Shown here in pieces: positions 8,030-17,605 of a DNA stretch of 64,000 bases. The stretch covers positions 62,001 to 126,000 of the forward strand of contig NZ_JAAUVN010000003.1 of NCBI RefSeq assembly GCF_012030425.1, given 5' to 3'. The notes under the pieces are model-generated. The model saw only the letters and a program-made list of their open reading frames with translations, was not told the DNA's origin and made no database searches. Within the stretch, counting starts at the first letter, position 1. The number at the start of each line of letters is the position of its first letter. The translations under genes and the position numbers were made by a program. Origin of the DNA: Sphingobacterium sp. B16(2022) (lineage in GTDB: Bacteria; Bacteroidota; Bacteroidia; Sphingobacteriales; Sphingobacteriaceae).

Positions 8030-9148
8030 ATGTTAAGAATAGGATTTGATGCAAAGCGATTTTTTAATAATCACACAGGGCTAGGGAACTACAGCCGTGA
8101 TTTAATTCGCATATTACGTGCTAATAATCCTGAGATAGAATACCTCCTTTACACACCACAAACTGGAAAATCTCACTATAATAGTCTAGTTCCAGATCAT
8201 ATTATTAAACGTCCCTCTGGTTTTATAAATCGTACCTTACCAAGTAATTGGCGTTCTAACCGTATTGTTAAGGATTTAGAACATGATCAGATTGATATTT
8301 ATCACGGTCTTTCCGGAGAGATCCCAATAGGTCTAGAAAAAACATCCATTAAATCTGTCGTGACAATTCATGATTTGATTTTTATTCGCTATCCTGAACT
8401 ATATAAAAAGATTGACCGTGCGCTTTACCATAAGAAATTTAAATATGCATGCGAGCATGCAGATCAAATTGTAGCGATAAGTGAACAAACCAAATTAGAT
8501 ATTGTTGATTTTTTTCACATTTCTAAAGACAAGATCAAAGTCATCTACCAAGGATGTCATGAATCATTTAAATCTGTTAAATCGGAAGAAGAAAAGCAAA
8601 CCTTAATTAAGAAGTTGGGTCTTCCCAACGAATTCATATTGAATGTAGGTACAATCGAGCCTCGTAAAAATGCATTTTCAATTGTCCAGGCAATTAAAGA
8701 TAAAGATATTCCTTTAGTTATAGTTGGTAAACAGACTGCTTATGCTAAGGAAATAAAATCGTACGTTGCGGCTCATAATATGGAGAATCGCGTAATCTTT
8801 TTACAAGGATTGACAATGAATGAATTATCGGTTCTCTATAGCATTGCTAAGATATTTGTTTACCCTTCAATTTTCGAAGGTTTTGGAATACCTATCATTG
8901 AGGCATTATATAGTGGAACCCCTGTTATTACAACAAATTCTGGCGTTTTTCCTGAAGCTGGAGGACCATTTTCCCGCTATATTGATCCGAATGATATAGA
9001 TCAATTAGCGATTAGTATTGATGCCATCCTGAATTCTCAGGAAAAACAGGAAGAAATGCGTCAAGAGGGATTAGCATATGCGCAGCAGTTTAATGATGAA
9101 ATCTTGGCTGCTCAATGGATGAAGCTTTACAAAAAAATTAGTAAATGA
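8030..9148 (+). CDS. Glycosyltransferase family 4
   Basis: A 372-residue GT-B retaining glycosyltransferase. The N-terminal domain begins IGFDAKRFFNNHTGLGNYSR with the G-x-G-x-Y/R loop typical of mannosyltransferase-like GT4 enzymes. The C-terminal domain has NVGTIEPRKN (donor-site loop) and the E-x7-E motif EGFGIPIIE followed by ALYSGTPVI. No membrane anchor is visible. The stop overlaps the next GT4 start by four bases (ATGA), so 8030-10233 is a two-gene unit, perhaps co-transcribed with the GT9 gene 80 bp upstream. Substrate unknown; a surface-glycan role is inferred from the cluster. Confidence 0.9.
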   Translation: MLRIGFDAKRFFNNHTGLGNYSRDLIRILRANNPEIEYLLYTPQTGKSHYNSLVPDHIIKRPSGFINRTLPSNWRSNRIVKDLEHDQIDIYHGLSGEIPIGLEKTSIKSVVTIHDLIFIRYPELYKKIDRALYHKKFKYACEHADQIVAISEQTKLDIVDFFHISKDKIKVIYQGCHESFKSVKSEEEKQTLIKKLGLPNEFILNVGTIEPRKNAFSIVQAIKDKDIPLVIVGKQTAYAKEIKSYVAAHNMENRVIFLQGLTMNELSVLYSIAKIFVYPSIFEGFGIPIIEALYSGTPVITTNSGVFPEAGGPFSRYIDPNDIDQLAISIDAILNSQEKQEEMRQEGLAYAQQFNDEILAAQWMKLYKKISK

Positions 9149-10233
9149 GAATAGGTTTTTTTAATTCGATAGAGACGTGGGGCGGAGGTGAAAAATGGCA
9201 TTTTGAGTCTGCTGTACATTTTGCAAAGCTTGGTCATGATGTTTATTTTTTTGGCTCAAAGAACAGTAAATTAAAAACCAAGCTACTTGCATTCCCTGCA
9301 ATCACATATATTGAAGTCCATTTAACTAATCTTAGTTTTCTAAATCCGGTAAAGAGGTGCTATTTGACTTCGACATTTGAAAAGTTACAGATTGAAGTCG
9401 TATTAATCAATAATCCGAGAGATTTAAAAATTGCAGCTTACGCCGCTCATAGTGCAGGAGTTCCTCGTATTATATACCGAAGGGGATCTGCTATTCCTAT
9501 CAAAAATACATTTCTAAATCAGCGTATTTTTGGAAACTATATCACTGATGTGTTAGCAAATTCCTATGCAACTCGAGAAACGATATTAGCAAATAATCCT
9601 CAACTGTTTCCAAAAGAAAAAATTAGAGTAATTTACAACCCTATCGATTTTCAAAAATTTGATCAATTAGTTTATAAAAAAATAGTTCCCGATCGCAAAG
9701 ATGATTCATTAATTATAGGAAATCTAGCAAGACTTGCTCCACAAAAGAATCAGAAGTTTTTAATCGATCTCTCTTTAGAATTAACCCGACTACAGATTAA
9801 ACATCAGATTTACATTACAGGAAAAGGTGAACTGGAAAGCGAATTAAAAACTTATAATATAGAAAAGGGGACAGATAAGAATGTTCATTTTCTAGGATTC
9901 ACAGATTCCCCGAGGAGCTTTTTAGTTGATATTGATATTTTTATATTAAGTTCACTATGGGAAGGTTTTGGATATGTACTAGCAGAGGCTTCTTTAGCAG
10001 AGAAGCCCATTATAGCTTTTAACAGTAGTAGCAATCCTGAATTAGTAAAGGATAACATCTCTGGCTTTTTAACGGAAGTAAATAGTATTCCACAAATGGT
10101 GGAGAAAATCAAAAAACTACAAGACATTAAGCTTCGGAAAGAAATGGGGACAGCAGGAAGGAAATTTATACTAAAATCCTTTGATAAAAATATAATCTAC
10201 AAGAACCTCGAAGATTATATTTTAAACAACTAG
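9145..10233 (+). CDS. Glycosyltransferase family 4
   Basis: A 362-residue GT-B enzyme. It opens MRIGFFNSIETWGGGEKW, where the glycine-rich loop is the usual acceptor-side start of GT4 proteins. The C-terminal half has IGNLARLAPQKNQ (the R/K pair contacting donor phosphates) and the E-x7-E motif EGFGYVLAE followed by ASLAEKPIIAF. The gene is coupled to the preceding GT4 through a four-base overlap and ends 66 bp before the convergent minus-strand GT block. Acceptor and donor sugars are not predictable; a role in lipooligosaccharide core assembly is likely but inferred. Confidence 0.9.
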   Translation: MRIGFFNSIETWGGGEKWHFESAVHFAKLGHDVYFFGSKNSKLKTKLLAFPAITYIEVHLTNLSFLNPVKRCYLTSTFEKLQIEVVLINNPRDLKIAAYAAHSAGVPRIIYRRGSAIPIKNTFLNQRIFGNYITDVLANSYATRETILANNPQLFPKEKIRVIYNPIDFQKFDQLVYKKIVPDRKDDSLIIGNLARLAPQKNQKFLIDLSLELTRLQIKHQIYITGKGELESELKTYNIEKGTDKNVHFLGFTDSPRSFLVDIDIFILSSLWEGFGYVLAEASLAEKPIIAFNSSSNPELVKDNISGFLTEVNSIPQMVEKIKKLQDIKLRKEMGTAGRKFILKSFDKNIIYKNLEDYILNN

Positions 10234-10299
10234 TTTTTAGTGTACTTTTACGTAAAGTTCTAAATATTTCAAAACACCCCAAGAAGAAACCCAGTATTC

Positions 10300-11373
10300 T
10301 TACTTTAACACTTCTTCATATAGGTTCCAATATTGTTTTGCTGCCATATCCCATGAAAATTGTCCGGCCCACTTTTTTATATGGGAACTTCTATCAGTAG
10401 AATTAATTAAGTTCATAATGTGAAATTTACCAAAATTAATCATATAATCCTTCTCGGTTGAATCTAAGAAAAAAGCTTCCTCACCACCGATTTCTGGTAA
10501 GCACGTATTTGTAGATAATAGCACTTTCTTACCAAAAGACATGGCCTCTATAACAGGTAAACCAAAACCTTCGGCAATTGACGGAAAAACAAACATGGCG
10601 CAGTTACTTAGATATTGATATTTTTCTTCCTCCGTAATTGGCCCAGTAATAACAACACGATCCAAAACTCCTAATTCTTTAGCAATAGATAGGATATACT
10701 TATCATAACCAATTTCATTGACAACACCACTTATTACTAGTTCTAGATCATTTCCAACTAATAAATATGGCAAAACATGAAAATTCTTTTTATGGTTTAC
10801 AGTACCAATTGTAAATAACAGTTGTTTTCTAATATGCTGATTATTTTCTGCAGAATGATATTGATTTACAATTTCTGTCTCAATATTATTCCCATTATAC
10901 ACTATATGTATAGGTTTACCTCTTAAATCACAGTGTTGTTCCAAATCATTTTTAACATACTTAGAGATAGCAACAATACAATCTGCACGATCCAAATTGT
11001 CCTGCAGTTTTTTTAAATAATATTTTTCCTTTTGTACAGATTTTCCTTCCTTAAGAAAGTTAAGATCATGAATAGTAGATAAAACTTTAGTTTTTGTGCC
11101 TTTACTTGGAAAGTATGAACTCAATTGATATGTTGAATGCCAGAGGTCTACATTATTAAACCTAGGCATCCAAAATTTATGTAACGATTTTTGCTTAATA
11201 TAATTAACTCGGTCACCAAAGTCTTTTTTAATAGCATCCGGATAATAAAATGATAATTCAGCATCAGTTGTTTGGTTTTTCAATAAAGATAAGCCAAGGT
11301 GTTTACAAAAGAAATATAAGCCTGTATGCTTATGTTTCATTCTTTCAGTATCAAATATAATTTTATAACTCAT
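10300..11373 (-). CDS. Glycosyltransferase family 4
   Basis: A 357-residue GT4-type enzyme. N-terminal features are FDTERMKHKHTGLYFF and STIHDLNF, the latter shared with mannosyltransferase-like GT4s. The C-terminal domain has FTIGTVNHKKN and the E-x7-E motif EGFGLPVIE then AMSFGKKVLLS. It is the last gene of the minus-strand glycosyltransferase run and converges with the plus-strand GT4 at 10233. Base composition is clearly more A+T-rich than in the nuo genes, hinting at acquisition or exchange of this block. Substrate unknown. Confidence 0.88.
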   Translation of the reverse strand: MSYKIIFDTERMKHKHTGLYFFCKHLGLSLLKNQTTDAELSFYYPDAIKKDFGDRVNYIKQKSLHKFWMPRFNNVDLWHSTYQLSSYFPSKGTKTKVLSTIHDLNFLKEGKSVQKEKYYLKKLQDNLDRADCIVAISKYVKNDLEQHCDLRGKPIHIVYNGNNIETEIVNQYHSAENNQHIRKQLLFTIGTVNHKKNFHVLPYLLVGNDLELVISGVVNEIGYDKYILSIAKELGVLDRVVITGPITEEEKYQYLSNCAMFVFPSIAEGFGLPVIEAMSFGKKVLLSTNTCLPEIGGEEAFFLDSTEKDYMINFGKFHIMNLINSTDRSSHIKKWAGQFSWDMAAKQYWNLYEEVLK

Positions 11374-11460
11374 TGACTCAATATCACACTTTCGATTAAC
11401 AGTTTTTTCCTTGATAATAAAGGAATCCCTAATTAAAAAAATTGATTTTAGAAACTTAAA

Positions 11461-12639
11461 CTAATCTTTAATCAAGGAGTCATTTAAAAACTCTTCTTCC
11501 AAAACTTCACTATGGTTATTTAGAAAATAGCTTTCTCCTTCAGATTGTATTTTTTTATAATAGTTCTCATCATTAAAAAGCCTATTTATTTCATTGGCAA
11601 ATTCTACTCCTGAGGATGCAACAATGCAACCATTCTGCTTCTTATTAAACAAACCATCTATTCCTCTTATATTAGTAACAACTGGCATGCCATAAGATAA
11701 TGCTTCCACAACTTTAATTTTTATTCCAGTCCCAGTTAACATAGGACACATAAATACTTTCGCATTCACGAAAAGAGATTTTAAGTCTTCCACAACTCCA
11801 AGCGTTATTACTTGGTTTGAGCCAGAAAAATATTTACTAATACTACCAGCAACTACGATTTCAATATCTTTGTTGATATGTTGTAATACTTCCTTTAGGA
11901 ACCATTTAACACTTCTTTTGTTATGATCATTGTCACTTGCTACATAAAAAAGTCTTCGAGAGTCTTTATTACATAAAAACTCCGATTTACGATTAGGAAA
12001 TGAAATAGGAACTAGCTGTACTGGTTTTTGGGTAAACTGCTCAAATATATATTTTTCTTCTACAGAATATGTCCAAATTTCATCAAACTCTTTTAAGATG
12101 CCCACTTCCTTTTCTAATATTCGATATGGCAATGATGTTGATTTCTTAGCTCTATATGTGGTTAAATACTGACCTGTTATAAAATCATGTGTATCAATTA
12201 TTGAAATTTTATATGATTTTAAATTTTTAATAAGACTTCCCCAATTAACATAACTAATTATAGCAAAATCGTATTTTTTATTTCCAGTAAATTTTTTAAA
12301 ATTAAATTTTAAAAGATATGTTGTTAAGTCGATTTTACTCTTTGTAAAACCGAAGATAAACTCCCATATTTTATACTTGAAAATATAACTCAAAAACTTT
12401 TTCCTGTCTATTTTCCTATCCAAAACAACAAGATTAATTGTAGGATACTTATCTGCGAACATCCTAATACTTTCATCATTCCAATTACCCCAAAATCGCT
12501 CTGTAATGAAATCGACATCAAATTCTCCAGATTTTCTGCTAAAATAGTCCAACATCTTAACAAACCTTGTAATATTACCAGCCTTGTTATTAAATGGATT
12601 ATCAGGAACGAAATAAAGTATTTTTTTCTTCTTCGACAT
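11461..12639 (-). CDS. Glycosyltransferase, GT4-like (divergent)
   Basis: A 392-residue protein with a GT-B layout. It opens KKILYFVPDNPFNNKAGNITR (a short piece of the N-terminal Rossmann domain). The C-terminal domain has FYVASDNDHNKRSVKWFL, then TGTGIKIKVVEALSYGMPVV. In this group the usual EGFG motif is replaced by GTGIKIKVVEA, as in sugar transferases of the GT4/Glyco_trans_1_4 type. No membrane helices are seen. It sits 87 bp upstream of the next minus-strand GT. The codon content is very A+T-rich. It is probably a surface-glycan transferase; the exact reaction is unknown. Confidence 0.8.
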   Translation of the reverse strand: MSKKKKILYFVPDNPFNNKAGNITRFVKMLDYFSRKSGEFDVDFITERFWGNWNDESIRMFADKYPTINLVVLDRKIDRKKFLSYIFKYKIWEFIFGFTKSKIDLTTYLLKFNFKKFTGNKKYDFAIISYVNWGSLIKNLKSYKISIIDTHDFITGQYLTTYRAKKSTSLPYRILEKEVGILKEFDEIWTYSVEEKYIFEQFTQKPVQLVPISFPNRKSEFLCNKDSRRLFYVASDNDHNKRSVKWFLKEVLQHINKDIEIVVAGSISKYFSGSNQVITLGVVEDLKSLFVNAKVFMCPMLTGTGIKIKVVEALSYGMPVVTNIRGIDGLFNKKQNGCIVASSGVEFANEINRLFNDENYYKKIQSEGESYFLNNHSEVLEEEFLNDSLIKD

Positions 12640-13067
12640 TTAAAATGCTTAAATTAATGATCGATACATATTGTCATACGACTACGACCAAAATGGATAT
12701 TATTTACTAATTCCACCAACAGATATTGATTTTAGATCTTTTAAAACTTTTTTAAATATAAATTTATAAAAACAGCAATAACTTCTTAACGAAAATAATA
12801 CACGAAACGCAACACAAAAAGAATTATTTATTTTAATATTATAACTTACTACTAATGATATCATCACAATAAAAGTTATTATAAAAAAATAGGTTTACAA
12901 TGATATCCAAATTGTAATTTTGAACTAATTCAAAGTAAACAAAATGGTAGATGTAATAGAAACCTATAATATTTAAAATTTTAATGGTATTGCGATCAAT
13001 TAAAAAATGAGCCGTCGTAAAACTCAATAAATAGCATTACTAATATTCTATATATTATTTTTGGCTG
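12640..13067. other. Gene-free, very A+T-rich spacer
   Basis: A 428-bp gap inside the minus-strand glycosyltransferase block. I see only low-complexity A+T-rich sequence. A 62-codon frame at 12839-13027 on the minus strand encodes a Phe/Tyr/Asn/Ile-rich string with no recognisable pattern and is best explained by composition. The gap probably contains the promoter of the 12639-11461 gene. It could be the remains of a lost gene, but nothing readable supports that. Confidence 0.5.
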
Positions 13068-14333
13068 TCATATTCTAATATTTTTCGTAACAGCGGACGA
13101 ATATACAATCTCTTGAACAAATTTTTGCCATTTTTCACTTATACTTTCTTCACTAAAGTCCTCTATACTTATTTTAGCATTCTTTCCCAACTGATCACGT
13201 AGCGCTGGACTGACCATCAACTTTTCTAAACACACACACAATTCTATATTATCATTTACCAAAAAACCTGTTTCATTATGTTTTATTATTTCATTAACTC
13301 CAGAACAGCTCTTAAAACCAATTGCAGGAAGACCTGCGGACATTGCCTCGGCAAGAGCTAGCCCAAATCCTTCATACTTACTAGGAAATATAAATATATC
13401 AGCTTCTTTCAATTTTTGAATTGGATCCTCAGTAAATCCTTTCAAGAAAATTCTATCCTCCATATTTAAATCAGTAATCTGTTTTTGTAAACGTTGCATA
13501 TCTGATCCTACTCCCCACAATTCAAAATCCCAATTTATATACTGGGGCGCTAATTTTGCAAAACTTTCAATAGCGAGATGTTGTTGTTTACATGCCATAT
13601 CTAAACGAGCAATGTGAATAACCTTGTATCGATCTTTTGAAATAAAATGATTAACAAACTCCTTAATTCTGGGGACAGGATTAGGAATTACGGCAATTTT
13701 GCCGACAAAACAATCTGGTAAGTAATCAGAATAACCTGCAAATAGTAATTGGACTCCAGCAAGATTCTGAAATGAATTTTTTAATAATTTGACTTCGAAT
13801 GGTTTTCTACCTCCAAAAATATTTGTATAATCATAATCTGGTCTACCATTGACAGAATCAATAATTGGAACAGTTATTTCATTATTATAAGTAATCTCCA
13901 ATAAAGAGCCTATTGACATAGTAATAATTACATCAGGCTTTACTTCATCAATATAAGTTTTCCAGGCTTTTGCACGACGTTCCAAATTATAAACAAATAG
14001 ATTTTGTTCGCCTTTCATGCTCATTTTTAAAATAGAATTATAAGCCTTGGCATATTTTTTACGAATTTTATGAATAAGCCAATTTAAAGGATTACTTCCA
14101 CTATAATTTGATATAGGAATTTGATTTTTTTGTATTAGATCGGGGCTATAGATGTTTGTTACTTTAACTAGTGAGTGTAACTTGAATATCGCCTTTCCTG
14201 AGATATTCTCATTTGTTGCAATTTCAACCTGATGCCCATTATTAACAAAACTGTTAGCAAGAAAAGAACAGATCTTTTCTGTTCCCCCACTTCCGTTAAT
14301 AAAATAAAGATGCTGAACCAACAATATTTTCAT
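13068..14333 (-). CDS. Glycosyltransferase family 4
   Basis: A 421-residue GT-B enzyme. N-terminus MKILLVQHLYFINGSGGTEK has the glycine-rich loop GSGGTEK found in GT4 enzymes acting on polyprenyl-linked or LPS acceptors. The C-terminal domain shows VIHIARLDMACKQQ (R and K of the donor site) and the E-x7-E motif EGFGLALAE then AMSAGLPAIGFKSCSGV, similar to GalNAc/Gal-transferase relatives. An in-frame TTG at 14339 would add two residues; the ATG at 14333 is preferred. The stop of the upstream GT2 lies at 14336-14338, so the two genes are nearly contiguous and probably co-transcribed. Confidence 0.9.
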   Translation of the reverse strand: MKILLVQHLYFINGSGGTEKICSFLANSFVNNGHQVEIATNENISGKAIFKLHSLVKVTNIYSPDLIQKNQIPISNYSGSNPLNWLIHKIRKKYAKAYNSILKMSMKGEQNLFVYNLERRAKAWKTYIDEVKPDVIITMSIGSLLEITYNNEITVPIIDSVNGRPDYDYTNIFGGRKPFEVKLLKNSFQNLAGVQLLFAGYSDYLPDCFVGKIAVIPNPVPRIKEFVNHFISKDRYKVIHIARLDMACKQQHLAIESFAKLAPQYINWDFELWGVGSDMQRLQKQITDLNMEDRIFLKGFTEDPIQKLKEADIFIFPSKYEGFGLALAEAMSAGLPAIGFKSCSGVNEIIKHNETGFLVNDNIELCVCLEKLMVSPALRDQLGKNAKISIEDFSEESISEKWQKFVQEIVYSSAVTKNIRI

Positions 14334-14335
14334 AA

Positions 14336-15367
14336 TCAATTATTCTTTGCTCCTATTTTGCTTTGAAGCCTTAATGTTTTCTTTTTCGAAAATGGAACGA
14401 ATTTCAGCAAAAACAATTTCAGCTTAATTTTTCTTATTTTTTTATCTTCACATTTTCTATAAAATTCTTCAAAGTCTTGATATGTGTTTGCTGACAAGAA
14501 ATACCTAAATAAAAAGCTTAACTTTTTTTTATCGTTTTCAGTTAAAAATGGAAGTACCTTATCATTCATAAAAACACGAATAAGTCCAAAAAGTCTCTCT
14601 CTTTGAGAATTATTTAGAGACATCTTTAAATACCTAAGTTCGAAAGGTTCATGTTCTATAAAAAGTGCCAAATGAAGGGCATGTGATTTATGAAGATTAT
14701 ATTTTGTATAAAAATTCTTTAAAATATTGAACCAAATTGGAATCTGATCTAAAACTTTATCGCTATTTTGATTGATAATATTATGATTTTGATCATCATG
14801 TTGACGATAGTAATAGGAACTATTTGGACTTAAGCTAATTTGGGTTGTTAATGCAAGTAATTGATGCGAAAATAAACCGTCCTCACATGGTTGTATACCA
14901 ACAGGAAATCTAACTTCAGGATATTGTTGCAAAAATTCCCGTTTTAAAAGCATCCCCCAAGTAGGTAAAGCCATAATATTGGGGAAACGAGAGCAACTAT
15001 GTGCTCCAACGACAACGATATCACTTTGACTACTTATAGCAATATCAAATGAATTTTTTAAAAATGTATTCTCCATTGTATCGTCTGCATCCAGAAAAAA
15101 AACATATGATCCGGTTGCTTCTAGTAGCCCCTTATTTCTAGCTACCGATACCCCAGAATTACTCTGGTAAAAGTAATGGATATGAGCATGCTCGACTACA
15201 TATTTCTCACAAATTAACGCTGACCGATCAGTACTTCCGTCATTTACCAAAATTAATTCAATACATTTGATATTCTGATTTAAAACACTCTTTATAGCCT
15301 CCTCAAGAAAAGATTCACAATTATAGATTGGAATAACAACAGAAACATCAACTTTATTAGCACTCAT
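14336..15367 (-). CDS. Glycosyltransferase family 2
   Basis: A 343-residue inverting GT-A enzyme. The N-terminal 110 residues carry the complete family 2 signature: VSVVIPIYNCESFLEEAI, LILVNDGSTDRS, GVSVARNKGL and the metal-binding FFLDADD (DxD). The C-terminal part is helical and highly charged with no membrane segment. The gene begins the minus-strand unit 15367-10300 and is divergent from the plus-strand GT2 at 15659, with 291 bp of A+T-rich sequence between them that must hold both promoters. Acceptor unknown. Confidence 0.92.
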   Translation of the reverse strand: MSANKVDVSVVIPIYNCESFLEEAIKSVLNQNIKCIELILVNDGSTDRSALICEKYVVEHAHIHYFYQSNSGVSVARNKGLLEATGSYVFFLDADDTMENTFLKNSFDIAISSQSDIVVVGAHSCSRFPNIMALPTWGMLLKREFLQQYPEVRFPVGIQPCEDGLFSHQLLALTTQISLSPNSSYYYRQHDDQNHNIINQNSDKVLDQIPIWFNILKNFYTKYNLHKSHALHLALFIEHEPFELRYLKMSLNNSQRERLFGLIRVFMNDKVLPFLTENDKKKLSFLFRYFLSANTYQDFEEFYRKCEDKKIRKIKLKLFLLKFVPFSKKKTLRLQSKIGAKNN

Positions 15368-15658
15368 ATATCAAATCCTTATTCGTTAAATTTAAATTCA
15401 TAATACATTAATTATCAAACTCTGAAAAACTCATTTAGTAAGAAGTAGTGCGCCAGTCAATTTAAAATATCAATTTTAAAAAATCTTAAAATAAAAAAGT
15501 ATTATGTTATTACCAATATAATGAAACGAAATTATAACTTTTATTTCTTTTTAAACCTATCTTACTGAAAATATAGAGCCATGATATGGGATTAGTAAAA
15601 AAAAGAATTGAATAATTAATTTGTAAAATTTGTAATTTAGGGGCAGAATAAATTGAAT

Positions 15659-16447
15659 ATGACGAATCAAAACACCAAGCTATCGATAATAACAATAAAT
15701 TTAAATAATAAAGATGGTTTAAAAAAAACACTAAAATCAATTGATAATCAGTCAAATAAAAATTTTGAATATTTAGTAATTGATGGAAATTCATCAGATG
15801 GGAGTCAAGATTTAATAAACAATTCTGGATTTATTGATATTAAAATTTCTGAAAAAGATAGTGGAATCTATGACGCAATGAACAAAGGTATTCAACTGGC
15901 AAAAGGCGAATATTTATTATTCCTCAACAGTGGAGATTACCTTAACAACTCCGAAGTGATTAATAATATTATATCGCAACTAGATGGCGAAGAAATTATT
16001 TATGGATCTCTGATCTATGAGGATGAAGATAGTTCAAGAGTTCAACACTACCCAAGTAAATTAACCTTTAGCCAATTCCTTTATGAAACTATAGGTCACC
16101 CATGCTCATTCATAAAAAAAGATTTATTTACAAGATATGGATTATATGATACATCTTATCCAATAGTTGCTGATTGGGCATTTTTCACTAAAGTAATTGT
16201 CAAAGAGAATGTCAGTACCAAACATATTAATGAAATCATAACCAACTTTGATCTTACGGGTATTACAGCTAGACCTGAGAATCACGATAAAATTAATGCA
16301 GAACGTGATCGTTTTCTCAAAGAAAATTTTTCTTTTATACTTGAAGATTTCACTAGAACTACTGCGGCTGTAAAAAAATTAGAAAGAATCCAATCATCAA
16401 AAGGATTTAAAATACTTAAAGCATTCGGAGTAAAGAAATTTCAGTAA
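15659..16447 (+). CDS. Glycosyltransferase family 2 (WcaE-like)
   Basis: A 262-residue GT-A enzyme resembling colanic-acid type transferases. Seen: LSIITINLNNKDGLKKTL, YLVIDGNSSDGS (the IDGxSxDGT motif), SEKDSGIYDAMNKGI and FLNSGD, which in this subfamily takes the place of DxD. A TTG two codons upstream (15653) is in frame; the ATG at 15659 is preferred. It is the only plus-strand gene within the minus-strand glycosyltransferase block, so it is either separately regulated or inserted. It ends 63 bp before the convergent GT4. Confidence 0.9.
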   Translation: MTNQNTKLSIITINLNNKDGLKKTLKSIDNQSNKNFEYLVIDGNSSDGSQDLINNSGFIDIKISEKDSGIYDAMNKGIQLAKGEYLLFLNSGDYLNNSEVINNIISQLDGEEIIYGSLIYEDEDSSRVQHYPSKLTFSQFLYETIGHPCSFIKKDLFTRYGLYDTSYPIVADWAFFTKVIVKENVSTKHINEIITNFDLTGITARPENHDKINAERDRFLKENFSFILEDFTRTTAAVKKLERIQSSKGFKILKAFGVKKFQ

Positions 16448-16510
16448 AGGATTTATTGAAATTTCTGAATCTACTTGGTCTGTCAAAGAAAACCGATAAT
16501 TACAGTTATT

Positions 16511-17605
16511 TTAACCTAAGCTTTTATAGATTTTAATTGTTTTTTCAATACATGAATGCATGCTGTAATTTATTAATTTTTCTTTTCCTTTATTTATTAA
16601 GCTTTCACGTAATAATTTAGATTCAAGCAAACTTTTCATTTCACTAACAAAAGAATCTAAGGATTCCACTTCAAAATAAGCCGCGGCATCTCCTGCAATC
16701 TCTGGAAAGCAACTTGCATTACTTAATAATACCGGACATTCATTTTTAAAAGCTTCCAAAATAGGCAAACCAAACCCCTCATAAAGAGAAGGATAAACAA
16801 AAAATAAAGCTTTCGTATATAATAGATTTAACTGCTCATCAGTAGCTGCTACGTGAATGACTTTATCTGTTATATGATTTCTATATAAAAGTTCCTGTTC
16901 AGAAATTGCCAAGCTACTACCAGCCAATACAAGTTTGAGTTCAGGAAACTGTATAGATAATTTAGAAAAAGCTTGAACCAGCAAACTAAAATTCTTATAT
17001 CCGTATCGGTTACCGACATATAAAATATATAATTCCGGAAGGTTTCGAATATCTTCATAAACTAATGGTTGATTTAAATCAATACCATGATAGACTACTT
17101 CAATTTTATCTTCATTCAAGTTGTAATATTTCAGGATGTCACTTTTTGTTTTCTCGGAAACAGCAATTATTTTATCTGCTTTCTCAATATGCAATCGCTT
17201 ATTGTGAGCAATTGGAGAATCCGATGAAAAAATATCTGGGTAATTTTCATAAATCATATCGTGAATTGTAATAACAAGTGGCTTCTTAAGATCCTGAATA
17301 AAATAGGGATCATAATATGTAGGATGAAAAACATCAATGGAGGAATTTTGAAGAGCATTTAATGTTACAAGTTGATTTTTCGTTATTGATTTATAAGGTT
17401 TTCGTTGATACTTCTTGATTTTTTCAATAAAATTGAAAGCTCTAATATGCTTTTCAGATAAATAATGATTGATATTACCATACACATCTATGCGATATGA
17501 CATATCTTCAACCTTATCGATTCCATTCATCAATTCTACAAAATATCGAGAAATACCCCCAAACTTTTGTGCTGCAAAAATTTGATAATCAAATAATACC
17601 TTCAT
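16511..17605 (-). CDS. Glycosyltransferase family 4
   Basis: A 364-residue GT4 enzyme of the mannosyltransferase-like group. N-terminus FDYQIFAAQKFGGISRYF (loop GGISRY), central VITIHDMIYENYP, and C-terminal YVGNRYGYKN, then the E-x7-E motif EGFGLPILE followed by AFKNECPVLLSNASCFPEIAG. No membrane anchor. It is transcribed alone: the plus-strand GT2 converges on it and a 431-bp intergenic region lies upstream. A perfect 14-bp inverted repeat sits 57 bp ahead of its start codon. Confidence 0.9.
   Translation of the reverse strand: MKVLFDYQIFAAQKFGGISRYFVELMNGIDKVEDMSYRIDVYGNINHYLSEKHIRAFNFIEKIKKYQRKPYKSITKNQLVTLNALQNSSIDVFHPTYYDPYFIQDLKKPLVITIHDMIYENYPDIFSSDSPIAHNKRLHIEKADKIIAVSEKTKSDILKYYNLNEDKIEVVYHGIDLNQPLVYEDIRNLPELYILYVGNRYGYKNFSLLVQAFSKLSIQFPELKLVLAGSSLAISEQELLYRNHITDKVIHVAATDEQLNLLYTKALFFVYPSLYEGFGLPILEAFKNECPVLLSNASCFPEIAGDAAAYFEVESLDSFVSEMKSLLESKLLRESLINKGKEKLINYSMHSCIEKTIKIYKSLG

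Noticed and set aside
12839..13027. 62-codon minus-strand frame in the glycosyltransferase spacer
   Set aside because: Phe/Tyr/Asn/Ile-rich product as expected from very A+T-rich non-coding sequence; no start context or motif.
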